In this document: positions 29,386 to 37,798 of the stretch, piece after piece | How the letters are laid out: every line of letters begins with the position of its first letter | Numbering within the stretch: position 1 is the first letter of the stretch | Notes under the pieces: model-generated | The model's database searches: none | What the model saw: only the letters and a program-made list of their open reading frames with translations | What the model was told of the DNA's origin: nothing | Made by a program: the position numbers and the translations under genes | Source: Roseobacter ponti | GTDB lineage: Bacteria; Pseudomonadota; Alphaproteobacteria; Rhodobacterales; Rhodobacteraceae | Assembly (NCBI RefSeq): GCF_012932215.1 | Contig: NZ_CP048788.1 | Span: forward strand, 992,001 to 1,056,000 | DNA: 64,000 nucleotides | Direction: 5' to 3'

Positions 29386-29610
29386 TCAGGTACCGGGAGT
29401 TGTCAGGCCGGTGTTGTCGTTGCCAGCGGCGTTCGCCGGGTCAACACCTTCCATGAAGGTACCTGTGGATTCTGTCAGAGCAGTCGCACCATCTTCGATG
29501 GACTGGTAAGCAGCAATCGCCAGGCCAACAACAGCAGCTGTCAGAACAACCCAGTCAACCGTAACCGCACCATCTTCGTCGTTGCGGAAGTTTTCGATAA
29601 ATTTCATCAT
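29386..29610 (-). CDS. flp: Flp-type major pilin candidate
   Basis: 74 residues: leader MMKFIENFRNDEDG cut after Gly14, then AVTVDWVVLTAAVVGLAIAA as the assembly helix and a Gly/Asn/Thr-rich tail. Asp at +5 and Trp at +6 replace the common Glu-Tyr. The start has GGAGGG eight bases before ATG 29610. First gene of the locus and followed directly by a strong terminator, as expected for a highly expressed major pilin. The second pilin shares 'DGAV-VDWVVLTAAVVGLA'. Confidence 0.88.
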   Translation of the reverse strand: MMKFIENFRNDEDGAVTVDWVVLTAAVVGLAIAAYQSIEDGATALTESTGTFMEGVDPANAAGNDNTGLTTPGT

Positions 29611-29964
29611 AGTATGTCCCTCCAAAGGATCATTGAGATTTCACTTTTTAACCTTGCCGTCCTCGTGACCGTTACTCTCATGTGGTCTGTCCGACTTGGT
29701 ATGCCGCTATATAGACGCTGGATTGGGGCATGAATTTGACCGCAAATGTGACTTTTGCAGACTGCCCGCAGAAATATCCGGAAAATTTTTCAAATCATTG
29801 TTTTCACAATAAAATAACCTTTTCTCTGGGGGTGGCGGACGCGGTAAGGGGGCGGATTGTGGCGAAATCGCCCTCTTAAGGTGCCGGTTTAACTGGTCTG
29901 CGGGCTGTTTCTCTGCGAGACTGACGCCAATAATGCGTGAAAAAATCAACGCCGGGCGGTACAT
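29611..29964. promoter_or_regulatory. Divergent intergenic region between pilin and lytic transglycosylase
   Basis: 354 bases without a gene, with an AT-rich core at about 29740-29825. It must contain promoters for both directions. CTATAT (minus strand, 29714-29709) resembles the alphaproteobacterial -10 about 100 bases from the pilin ATG, but has no good -35 partner. No palindromic operator stands out. Confidence 0.4.
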
Positions 29965-30801
29965 ATGCGAAATATTCTGGCTTCAGGGCTCTGTGCGCTT
30001 TTGTTCACAGCAGCCCCGGCACTGGCGGAGAGCCCGCCACCCTTTCCTGAATTCAAATCCAAAAGAATCGGAGTGCCCCAGTCGGGCGCAAAACGCATCA
30101 ACGTGCAGATTGACCCGAATGATCAGTTCTTTGACCGGCCTGCTCCGCGCGCCGGGCGCACCCTTCCGGTGACGGCCCCCGAGGAAACCCTCCCGCCGGC
30201 CACAGATGTTCCGGTGATCGGCGCTTACGGCTGGTTCTGGGATCGGGTCTCGCCGAGTATGCTGGCTTCGGGGCCCGGACGACTGCAATCGGCAATGAAT
30301 ATCATCTCGGGCATCGGGCGCGTGCCACAGCCGCGTCTGCAGCATCTGCAGAGCATCGCCCGCAGCAACGGACGTGAGATCCTTAAATCCACGATTGGTA
30401 CGCGGGTGTCGCCGGCGCTGGTGCTTGCGGTGATCTCGGTTGAATCGGCGGGAAAGACCGACGCGGTGAGCCACGCGGGGGCACAGGGTCTGATGCAGCT
30501 GATGCCCGCAACCGCCGCCCGCTTCGGCGTCAAGGACAGCCAGTCGCCGTCGGAAAACATCTCAGGCGGCGTGAAATATCTCGACTGGCTCATGGGCGAA
30601 TTTGACGGTGATCCTATCCTCGTTCTGGCCGGATATAACGCGGGCGAGGGGGCTGTGCGCAAACACGAAGGCGTGCCGCCCTATGCTGAGACACGCGATT
30701 ACGTGCCCAAGGTGCTGGCGGCCTTTCAGGTCGCGCGGGGTCTGTGCCTCACGCCGCCCGAGCTCGTTACTGACGGATGTGTTTTTGCAGGGCTGAACTG
30801 A
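29965..30801 (+). CDS. Lytic transglycosylase with SLT domain
   Basis: 278 residues. A signal peptide (cleavage near ALA-ES) is followed by a Pro-rich linker and a C-terminal SLT/goose-lysozyme-like domain (about 130-265). The catalytic Glu is in 'VISVESAGKT'; 'GAQGLMQLMPATAARFGVKD' and 'ILVLAGYNAGEGAV' are the other family motifs. It cleaves peptidoglycan glycan strands. Its divergent placement from the pilin gene suggests a role in making room for the Tad machine, but it could equally be a general housekeeping enzyme. Confidence 0.92.
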   Translation: MRNILASGLCALLFTAAPALAESPPPFPEFKSKRIGVPQSGAKRINVQIDPNDQFFDRPAPRAGRTLPVTAPEETLPPATDVPVIGAYGWFWDRVSPSMLASGPGRLQSAMNIISGIGRVPQPRLQHLQSIARSNGREILKSTIGTRVSPALVLAVISVESAGKTDAVSHAGAQGLMQLMPATAARFGVKDSQSPSENISGGVKYLDWLMGEFDGDPILVLAGYNAGEGAVRKHEGVPPYAETRDYVPKVLAAFQVARGLCLTPPELVTDGCVFAGLN

Positions 30802-30815
30802 GCGGCTGAACCGTC

Positions 30816-31106
30816 TCAGACTTTGAAGGCATCTGCCCAGTCGGGATGTTTGCGCCGCTGTGCGTTCACAAAAGGACAAAGCGGTACGATTTTAAACCCT
30901 TCAGAGCGTGCGTCCGCCACAAGCCGGGTCACAAGAGCCAGTCCCGCACCGGTACCGCGCAGCGCATCCGGGACACCGGTGTGATCGGCAATCACGGCCT
31001 CGGGCGACAGAACCGAATAGGTCAGATCCGCCTCATGCCCGTTCAGGACGAGGACATATCGCCCCTTGCTGCCGTTCTGCTCGCGCGTGATTGCGAACTC
31101 AGACAA
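30816..31106 (-). CDS. Small GNAT-fold N-acetyltransferase (COG2388 type)
   Basis: About 96 residues if begun at TTG 31106, which overlaps the end of scoB by a few bases. The short GNAT module shows '[20 protein letters not shown]' then the acetyl-CoA loop '[20 protein letters not shown]' and 'IVPLCPFV', matching the YjdJ-like family. The longer frame to ATG 31166 adds a Pro-rich stretch overlapping scoB and is less likely. The substrate is unknown. It converges with the lytic transglycosylase. Confidence 0.8.
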   Translation of the reverse strand: MSEFAITREQNGSKGRYVLVLNGHEADLTYSVLSPEAVIADHTGVPDALRGTGAGLALVTRLVADARSEGFKIVPLCPFVNAQRRKHPDWADAFKV

Positions 31107-31725
31107 TGGTGGCTTCGGTGGCGGCGCGCAGCTCGTCTTCTGTGACGCCATCGGCGCATACCACAATCTTCAGGCCGCCGTCGACCACATCCAGCACACC
31201 CAGATTGGTGATGATACGGTCCACCACGCCGGTGCCTGTAAGCGGCAGGGTACATTCGCGCAGCACCTTGCTGTCGCCGTGTTTGTTGGTGTGATCCATG
31301 ACGACAACGACCCGGCCGACACCGGCAACAAGGTCCATTGCACCACCCATTCCCTTCACCAGCTTGCCGGGAATCATCCAGTTCGCCAGATCGCCGTTTT
31401 CGGCCACTTCCATAGCGCCCAGGATCGCCATCGCGATTTTGCCGCCCCGGATCATGCCAAAGCTGGTGGCGCTGTCGAAATAGGAGGTCTGCGGCAGCTC
31501 GGTGATCGTCTGCTTGCCGGCATTGATAAGATCAGGGTCTTCGGTGCCTTCAACGGGGAAGGGGCCCATGCCCAGCATCCCGTTCTCCGATTGCAGCGTA
31601 ACTTCGATACCGTCAGGGATATAGTTACTCACCAGCGTCGGAATGCCGATGCCGAGATTTACATACCAGCCGTCTTCAAGCTCTCGGGCGGCGCGGGCCG
31701 CCATCTGATTACGATCCCAGGGCAT
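31099..31725 (-). CDS. scoB: 3-oxoacid CoA-transferase subunit B
   Basis: 208 residues. Family I CoA-transferase beta subunit with '[20 protein letters not shown]' and the catalytic Glu motif '[13 protein letters not shown]'; '[15 protein letters not shown]' and '[20 protein letters not shown]' follow. With subunit A it moves CoA from succinyl-CoA to acetoacetate or a related 3-oxoacid, in ketone-body or PHB breakdown. Unusually, it is separated from scoA by a LOV-kinase gene, with 7 bases between that gene and its ATG. Confidence 0.95.
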   Translation of the reverse strand: MPWDRNQMAARAARELEDGWYVNLGIGIPTLVSNYIPDGIEVTLQSENGMLGMGPFPVEGTEDPDLINAGKQTITELPQTSYFDSATSFGMIRGGKIAMAILGAMEVAENGDLANWMIPGKLVKGMGGAMDLVAGVGRVVVVMDHTNKHGDSKVLRECTLPLTGTGVVDRIITNLGVLDVVDGGLKIVVCADGVTEDELRAATEATIV

Positions 31726-31732
31726 GAGTTTC

Positions 31733-32791
31733 CTATTCTGACAGGGACGCGCCGGCAGGCACATCTATTGTGATAAAACTGCCCGCGGCGCCACGGCCGA
31801 GATGCAATGTGCCTTCGAGCCCTTCGATGAGGCCGTTTATGATGCGTCCGCCAACGGTCTTGTCGGAAGGCCACTGCATATTGCGGGGAATGCCTGTGCC
31901 GTCATCCGAAACGATCAGGCGCAGCCCCCCCGCGCTCAGCTGCGACATGCGGATTTCAACAAGGCCGTTGTCGAGACGGTCAAAAGCATGCTGGAAGGCG
32001 TTGGTCAGCAGTTCGGACGCAACGAGCCCCACGCGCGTCGCCACCTCAATCGGAACTTCGGCGGGTTCAATATGGATGCTGACACGGACGCCTGAGCGCC
32101 CTTCAATATGACAGATCGCACAGGCCAGACGGGACATGAAGCTGCCCATCGGAATGGTGCCGCGGGTGGACTGGGTGTCCGAGAGTTTCATCTCTTCGTA
32201 GAGAAGCTGCAGCGTTTCGATCCGGCGGCTCAGGGCGGCAAAATCTTCAGGCACGGAGGTCGCCGCGGACTGCTGTCTGATCATCGAGATGATCATCGAC
32301 AGATCTGCGTGGACACGGTTCTGCACTTCCATCAGCTGTTCGTTAACAGTATCGGGACCAGCCGTGCGCTCGCCTTTTCTGAGCACTTTCTGAATGCCCA
32401 TGAAATACTGAACACGGCCTTTGCTGTCGATGATGGGCGACACCACCAGGCGGTTCATAAAAGGCTCGCCGCTGGCGCGGTAGTTCAGAATATCGACCGC
32501 GACTGTCTCATCGGCCTGGATATGTTTGCGCAGCGCATCGACCGAGGCTTTTTCGGTATCCTCGCCCTGCAGAAACCGGCAGTTGCGCCCGATAATGGCG
32601 CTGCGCGGATAGCCTGTGGTCCGGGTAAAGGCCTGATTGACGTAAACGATGGGGTTGTCTTCAAGATGCGGGTTGGTGAGCACCATCGACACTTCGGCAC
32701 GCGCAAACCCGTCAAAGGCCCGGTCATCGAAAAAGAGCTCTTCTTCGGTGACGAGGTCGCTGTCGGCTGAGGGGTGAAATGTATCTGCCAT
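31733..32791 (-). CDS. LOV-domain (blue-light) histidine-kinase-like protein
   Basis: 352 residues. The LOV domain (about 25-136) has the flavin signature 'GRNCRFLQG' with photo-adduct Cys71, Asn103 and Asn113 positions and Gln134 in 'FMGIQ'. A HisKA_2-type dimerisation segment (about 145-205) and a HATPase domain follow, with N-box '[11 protein letters not shown]' (260-270) and G1 'SDDGTGIP' (295-302). In '[14 protein letters not shown]' the usual phospho-accepting His of 'HRVKN' is Asn158; a His occurs three residues later (H161). It is transcribed between scoA and scoB with gaps of 14 and 7 bases. Confidence 0.92.
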   Translation of the reverse strand: MADTFHPSADSDLVTEEELFFDDRAFDGFARAEVSMVLTNPHLEDNPIVYVNQAFTRTTGYPRSAIIGRNCRFLQGEDTEKASVDALRKHIQADETVAVDILNYRASGEPFMNRLVVSPIIDSKGRVQYFMGIQKVLRKGERTAGPDTVNEQLMEVQNRVHADLSMIISMIRQQSAATSVPEDFAALSRRIETLQLLYEEMKLSDTQSTRGTIPMGSFMSRLACAICHIEGRSGVRVSIHIEPAEVPIEVATRVGLVASELLTNAFQHAFDRLDNGLVEIRMSQLSAGGLRLIVSDDGTGIPRNMQWPSDKTVGGRIINGLIEGLEGTLHLGRGAAGSFITIDVPAGASLSE

Positions 32792-32805
32792 CTGGTGATC
32801 CGGCC

Positions 32806-33501
32806 TCAGGCGGCCCGTGTTGTGCGCTGTTCGATGCGCTTTTCATGTGTTCCCTGAATCAGCCGGTGCACATAGATGCCCGGCAGGTGAATGCTGTCCG
32901 CGTCAAGACTGCCGGTCGGCACAATCTCTTCGACCTCAACCACACATACTTTCCCGCACATCGCGGCAGGCGGGTTGAAATTGCGCGCTGTCTTGCGGAA
33001 GACGAGGTTGCCCGTCGGGTCGGCTTTCCAGGCTTTGACGATGCTGAGATCGGCAAAGATACCGCGTTCAAGGATATAGGTCTCGCCGTCGAAGTCTTTG
33101 TGTTCTTTGCCTTCTGCAATCACAGTGCCGACGCCGGTTTTCGTGTAAAAGCCGGGGATGCCGCAGCCGGCCGCACGCATGCGTTCGGCGAGTGTGCCCT
33201 GGGGATTAAACTCAAGTTCAAGCTCGCCGGAGAGATACTGGCGCATGAATTCCGCGTTCTCACCCACATAGGAACTGATCATCTTTTTTACCTGGCGCGT
33301 CTGCAGCAGGATGCCGATGCCGAAATCATCCACGCCGGCATTGTTGGACGCAAAGGTAAGGTCTCTGGTGCCGGCATCGCGGATTGCAGCGAGCAGCAGT
33401 TCAGGTATGCCGCAGAGGCCGAACCCGCCGGCGGCAATTGTCATGCCGTCGTGCAGAACGCCATCAAGCGCCTCAGCGGCTGATCCGTAGACTTTCTTCA
33501 T
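32806..33501 (-). CDS. scoA: 3-oxoacid CoA-transferase subunit A
   Basis: 231 residues. Family I CoA-transferase alpha subunit: 'DGMTIAAGGFGLCGIPELLL', 'FASNNAGVDDFGIGILL' and 'GIPGFYTKTGVGTVIAEGKE'. Partner of ScoB. ATG 33501 is used; the upstream open frame is not conserved. First gene of a three-gene unit, scoA - LOV kinase - scoB. Confidence 0.95.
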   Translation of the reverse strand: MKKVYGSAAEALDGVLHDGMTIAAGGFGLCGIPELLLAAIRDAGTRDLTFASNNAGVDDFGIGILLQTRQVKKMISSYVGENAEFMRQYLSGELELEFNPQGTLAERMRAAGCGIPGFYTKTGVGTVIAEGKEHKDFDGETYILERGIFADLSIVKAWKADPTGNLVFRKTARNFNPPAAMCGKVCVVEVEEIVPTGSLDADSIHLPGIYVHRLIQGTHEKRIEQRTTRAA

Positions 33502-33621
33502 TGTGCATCCCCAAAAACCGGTGGCTTGCCGGACTTTGCATCGCGTTGCCCGGGCTGTCAATCACGGCTGACAGCTTGCTGGTGTTCCGTCGCATACCGT
33601 ATCGCAGGCCGGCTCCGGGCG

Positions 33622-33652
33622 CAAAGGGTTTGCGGAAAGGGCACCGCAAACC
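33622..33652 (-). terminator. Hairpin after topA
   Basis: GGTTTGCGG (33627-33635) and CCGCAAACC (33644-33652) form a nine-pair perfect stem located just past the topA stop, followed on the minus strand by CCTTTGC. A short T-tract makes it a moderate terminator candidate. Confidence 0.55.
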
Positions 33653-33661
33653 GGGGTTCGT

Positions 33662-36241
33662 TCAGCTGCTTTTTGCTGTTTTCTTCGCTGCTGTTTTTTT
33701 GCGCGGTGCTGCTTTCTTGCGGCGGGTGCCCTTCTTCGCGGCTTTCTCTTCGATCAGCGCAACGGCGGCCTCTATGCTCAGATCATCAGGCGCTGTTTCT
33801 TTAGGGATCGTCGCATTGATCTTGTCCCACTTCACGTAAGGCCCGTATTTGCCCTCCATGATCGAAATCTGGCCACCCTGATCAGGATGTTCGCCCAGAT
33901 CGCGCAGGGTCTTTGCCGCCGCACCACGTCCGCCCCGGCTCGCGACCTTTTCCGCCAGCAGCTGCACTGCACGGTTCATGCCCACGGTAAAGACCTCGTC
34001 GATACTCTCGAGGTTGGCGTTCGTCCCGCCGCGCTCGGAAGTCGAAGCTGCGTGTTTGAGGTAGGGCCCGTATCGCCCGATGTTCGACCAGACCGGCACG
34101 CCGTCTTCGGGATGTGGGCCGATCTCACGGGGCAGAGACAACAGTTTAAGCGCCTGCGGCAAATCGACGTCTTCGGGCGGCCAGTCCTTGGGGATCGACT
34201 GGCGTGGCGGCTTTTTGTTGTCTTCTGAGACTTCGCCGCGCTGCACGTAAGGACCAAACCGGCCCTTGAACGCAAAGATTTTGTCGCCGGCGTCCTCACC
34301 GAGCAGTTTGCCCTCGGGCGGGATGCCGCTGTCGTCTTCCTCGCCCGGCGGGCCGAAGGCACGGGTGTAACGGCATTCAGGGTAATTTGAACAGCCGATG
34401 AACGCCCCGCCCGAGCGCGCTGTGCGCATGCTCAGCCGGCCCGCGCCGCAGTTGGGGCAGAGCCGCGGATCGGTGCCGTCCTCGTTGGGCGGAAAAAGGT
34501 GCGGCTCGAGCACCTCGTTGATCTTTTCCAGCACCTCCGTGATGCGCAGATCGGCTGTTTCTGCAACGGCGGCGGAAAAATCCCGCCAGAAGCGGCGCAG
34601 CACTTCTTTATAATCGGCATCGCCTGCGCTCACATTGTCGAGCTGGTCTTCAAGGTCGGCGGTGAAATCATATCCCACATAGCGGCGGAAATAGTTTTCC
34701 AGGAACGCAGTCACCAGACGCCCCTTATCCTCGGGGATAAGCCGGTTTTTGTCTTTGCGTACATATTCGCGGTCCTGGATCGTTGTGACGATCGACGCAT
34801 AAGTCGACGGGCGTCCGATGCCGAGCTCTTCCATGCGCTTGACCAGCGTTGCCTCGGTATAGCGCGGCGGGGGCTGGGTGAAATGCTGCTCTGGCGTGAT
34901 CGAGCGTTTCTCCATTGCATCGCCCTGATCAATCTGCGGCAGGCGCCTGTCATCGTCATCCGTGACGACATCATCACGGCCCTCTTCATAGACGCGCAGA
35001 AAGCCGTCAAAGAGCACGACCTGACCCGTAGCGCGCAGTTCGACCTGACCGTCGGCGCTGGCCACATCTACCGTGGTACGTTCCATCCTTGCCGCTTCCA
35101 TCTGGCAGGCCAGCGTGCGTTTCCAGATGAGATCGTAGAGTTTGCGCTGATCTGCGTCGGAGGTTTTCAGGTCCTCCGGTTTGGTCAGCATCTCGGTCGG
35201 GCGCACGCATTCATGCGCTTCCTGGGCGTTCTTGGCTTTGTTTTTGTAGATGCGCGGGCTGGAGGGGACGTATTCGCTGCCGTAGAGCGTTTTGATCGCG
35301 TCGCGCGCCGCGGTGACTGCTTCGGGCGCCATGTCGATACCATCGGTCCGCATATACGTGATGTAGCCGGCCTCATAAAGCCGCTGCGCGGTGCTCATGG
35401 TCTGGCGCGCGCCCATGCCGAACTTGCGACTGGCCTCCTGCTGCAGCGTCGATGTCATGAAAGGGGCGGCGGGGTTACGGTTGGCGGGCTTTGCTTCGAC
35501 CGATTTTACTTTGAGATCGCGCGAGGTGATGGCCTGAACGGCCATTTCCGCCTGAGTCTGATCGGCAATGTCAAAGCGTTCAAGCTTCTTGCCGGCCAGA
35601 ACGGTGAGACGCGCCTCGAAATCCTGTCCGCGCGGGGTGCCGAGCATTGCCCTGACCGACCAGTACTCGCGGTTGCGGAAGGCCTCGATTTCCATCTCGC
35701 GTTCGACAATCAGGCGCAGGGTCACCGACTGCACGCGCCCTGCGGATTTGGCACCGGGCAGTTTACGCCAGAGCACAGGCGAGAGATTAAAGCCCACCAG
35801 ATAATCCAGCGCGCGCCGTGCGAGATAGGCTTCAACAAGCGGCATATCGACCTGGCGGGGGTTGGCCATCGCCTCGGTCACGGCCTTTTTGGTGATCTGG
35901 TTGAAGACCACCCGGCTGACGGGGGTGTCCTTTTTGATCGACTTGCGTTTGGTAAGGGCTTCCTGAAGGTGCCAGCTGATCGCTTCGCCTTCGCGGTCGG
36001 GGTCGGTGGCGAGAATGAGAGCGTTGTCTTCCTTGAGCGCATCGGCGATGGCCTTGACGTGCTTTTTGCTGTCGGAGGCCACTTCCCAGAGCATGTCGAA
36101 TTCGTTTTCGGGATCCACCGAGCCGTCTTTCGGGGGCAGGTCGCGCACATGTCCGTAGGAGGCCAGAACGGTGTAATCCTTACCCAGATAAGAGTTGATC
36201 GTTTTTGCTTTGGCTGGGGATTCGACGACGACGACCGGCAT
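33662..36241 (-). CDS. topA: DNA topoisomerase I
   Basis: 859 residues. The TOPRIM domain opens with 'MPVVVVESPAKAKTINSYLG' and contains 'ATDPDREGEAISWH'. The catalytic Tyr lies in 'YEAGYITYMRTDGIDM'. One four-Cys zinc ribbon ('CPNCGAGRL...CSNYPEC') is near 590-620, followed by C-terminal repeats with 'GRFGPYVQ', 'GRYGPYLK' and 'GKYGPYVKW', and a Lys/Arg-rich tail. It relaxes negative supercoils. ATG 36241 is the family start; the upstream extension is not conserved. dprA lies upstream on the same strand. Confidence 0.97.
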   Translation of the reverse strand: MPVVVVESPAKAKTINSYLGKDYTVLASYGHVRDLPPKDGSVDPENEFDMLWEVASDSKKHVKAIADALKEDNALILATDPDREGEAISWHLQEALTKRKSIKKDTPVSRVVFNQITKKAVTEAMANPRQVDMPLVEAYLARRALDYLVGFNLSPVLWRKLPGAKSAGRVQSVTLRLIVEREMEIEAFRNREYWSVRAMLGTPRGQDFEARLTVLAGKKLERFDIADQTQAEMAVQAITSRDLKVKSVEAKPANRNPAAPFMTSTLQQEASRKFGMGARQTMSTAQRLYEAGYITYMRTDGIDMAPEAVTAARDAIKTLYGSEYVPSSPRIYKNKAKNAQEAHECVRPTEMLTKPEDLKTSDADQRKLYDLIWKRTLACQMEAARMERTTVDVASADGQVELRATGQVVLFDGFLRVYEEGRDDVVTDDDDRRLPQIDQGDAMEKRSITPEQHFTQPPPRYTEATLVKRMEELGIGRPSTYASIVTTIQDREYVRKDKNRLIPEDKGRLVTAFLENYFRRYVGYDFTADLEDQLDNVSAGDADYKEVLRRFWRDFSAAVAETADLRITEVLEKINEVLEPHLFPPNEDGTDPRLCPNCGAGRLSMRTARSGGAFIGCSNYPECRYTRAFGPPGEEDDSGIPPEGKLLGEDAGDKIFAFKGRFGPYVQRGEVSEDNKKPPRQSIPKDWPPEDVDLPQALKLLSLPREIGPHPEDGVPVWSNIGRYGPYLKHAASTSERGGTNANLESIDEVFTVGMNRAVQLLAEKVASRGGRGAAAKTLRDLGEHPDQGGQISIMEGKYGPYVKWDKINATIPKETAPDDLSIEAAVALIEEKAAKKGTRRKKAAPRKKTAAKKTAKSS

Positions 36242-36477
36242 AATACGGGGTACCTCTGAGCGAAAATATCTGATGTCTATGGCCACCTCTGAGGTGGGGT
36301 GCAAGCGGATTTTGTCAATCGTGCCTCATGCAGGCTGTGCTTCAGGCGCCGGGGCGGAGCGGCATCAGAGCTGCTTCATGACTGGGCGGACGGCAGGCGT
36401 CCGGGAGCGAAAGCCGGGTTCTCAGAGGGCGCAGGCCGGGATCCTCAGGGCGGGGCGGTCAGTGCAGCGACGCCCGG

Positions 36478-37689
36478 TCAGCCTGTGCGCGAAACCAGTC
36501 CGCCGGCCTGTCGGATGATCTCGCCTTTCAGTTCCAGTTCGAGCAGCGCAGGGGCGGCATCTGATGAGCGCACCGCGAGATCACGGATGAGCTGGTCTTC
36601 GGCCAGCGGTGCCGGGCTCAGCCGGTCGAGGATGCGGCGGTGCAGTTCTGCTGCGTGGGCGAGGGCTGCGTTTTTGACCCGGTGTGCCGGCGGGGTCGGC
36701 GAAGCTTTTCCTGACACCGCCGTATTTTTGCCAGGTGCGGGGGACCGCGCGGGCAGCGGAAGCGGCCGCAGATCAGAATGCGGCGCGATGGGGCCGATTG
36801 CTTCGAGAACGTCCTGAGCCGACCGCACCAGAACCGCGCCGTCGCGGATCAGCTGATTACAGCCTGAGGCGCGCGCATCAAAGGGGCTGCCGGGCACGGC
36901 CAGAACGTCACGGCCCTGATCGAGAGCATCACGTGCTGTAATCAGGCTGCCTGACTTGGCGGCGGCTTCCACAACGACAGTTGCCCGGCTCAGCCCTGAG
37001 ATGATCCGGTTGCGGCTGGGAAAATGCCGCGCTTTTGGTTGCAATCCGGGCGGATGCTCTGACAGACGCAGCCCGCGGTCCGCGATGTCACGGGCCAGTC
37101 CGGTGTTCTCTGCTGGATAGATGATATCCACGCCGCCGGCCTGAACCGCGATTGTTCCGGTGGGCAGCGCCGCCAGATGTGCGGCGGTATCGACGCCACG
37201 GGCGAGGCCCGAGACAATCACATAACCCGCCGCCCCAAGATCCGCGGCAAGCGCGCGCGCCATTCTGGTGCCGAGCGAGGAGGCGTTGCGGGCACCGACC
37301 AGAGAGATCATTGGTCGCAGCAGCAATTCAGGATCGCCGATCACCCATAAAAACGGGGGCGCATCACTGATTTCGTCGAGCGTGGCGGGGTAGGCGGGGG
37401 TGCCGGACATCACCAGCCGGGCACCGGCCGCGCGGGCGGCGTTGAGTTCGGCCTGCACAACCTCGGGGGGGCAGACCTCATATTTCTCAACGCCGGCGGC
37501 GCGCGCCACCTCAGGCAGCGCGGCCAGCGCATTCTGCGCAGTGCCGTGTTCAGTCAGCAGTCGTTTATACGTCGTTATGCCAACCCGGCGGGAGCGCAAG
37601 AGACGGAGCCGGGAGAACTGTTCGTCTTCCGGGGTGGGTGGGAGTGGGGGGTGAGTGGAAGAAGGATTGAGATCCTTTTCATCAGTCAT
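36478..37689 (-). CDS. dprA: DNA-processing protein DprA
   Basis: 403 residues. A short SAM-like N-terminal region is followed by the Rossmann-like DprA core ('MISLVGARNASSLGTRMARA', 'VSGLARGVDTAAHLAAL', 'FPSRNRIISGLSRATVVVEA'). A winged-helix C-terminal part (about 340-400, 'LAEDQLIRDLAVRSSDAAPA') completes it. DprA loads RecA on incoming single-stranded DNA in transformation. It is 236 bases upstream of topA, an order common in Rhodobacterales. Confidence 0.95.
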   Translation of the reverse strand: MTDEKDLNPSSTHPPLPPTPEDEQFSRLRLLRSRRVGITTYKRLLTEHGTAQNALAALPEVARAAGVEKYEVCPPEVVQAELNAARAAGARLVMSGTPAYPATLDEISDAPPFLWVIGDPELLLRPMISLVGARNASSLGTRMARALAADLGAAGYVIVSGLARGVDTAAHLAALPTGTIAVQAGGVDIIYPAENTGLARDIADRGLRLSEHPPGLQPKARHFPSRNRIISGLSRATVVVEAAAKSGSLITARDALDQGRDVLAVPGSPFDARASGCNQLIRDGAVLVRSAQDVLEAIGPIAPHSDLRPLPLPARSPAPGKNTAVSGKASPTPPAHRVKNAALAHAAELHRRILDRLSPAPLAEDQLIRDLAVRSSDAAPALLELELKGEIIRQAGGLVSRTG

Positions 37690-37798
37690 CCGCGGCTCCG
37701 TCCTTTGCAGAATCAGGTTTAAGCCGTCTTGGTTAACAACGCGTGAAGAAGAGAGAGCCCCACCATTGCTATTTGTGCGGGGGCGCGGATTTTTCCTT

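Noticed and set aside
29876-29892. Possible CtrA site (TTAA...TTAA) upstream of the lytic transglycosylase
   Set aside because: The two TTAA halves are separated by 9 bases rather than the 7 of the CtrA consensus.
34499-36259. 586-codon plus-strand frame opposite topA
   Set aside because: Long only because of high third-position GC in topA; translated product has no recognisable domain.
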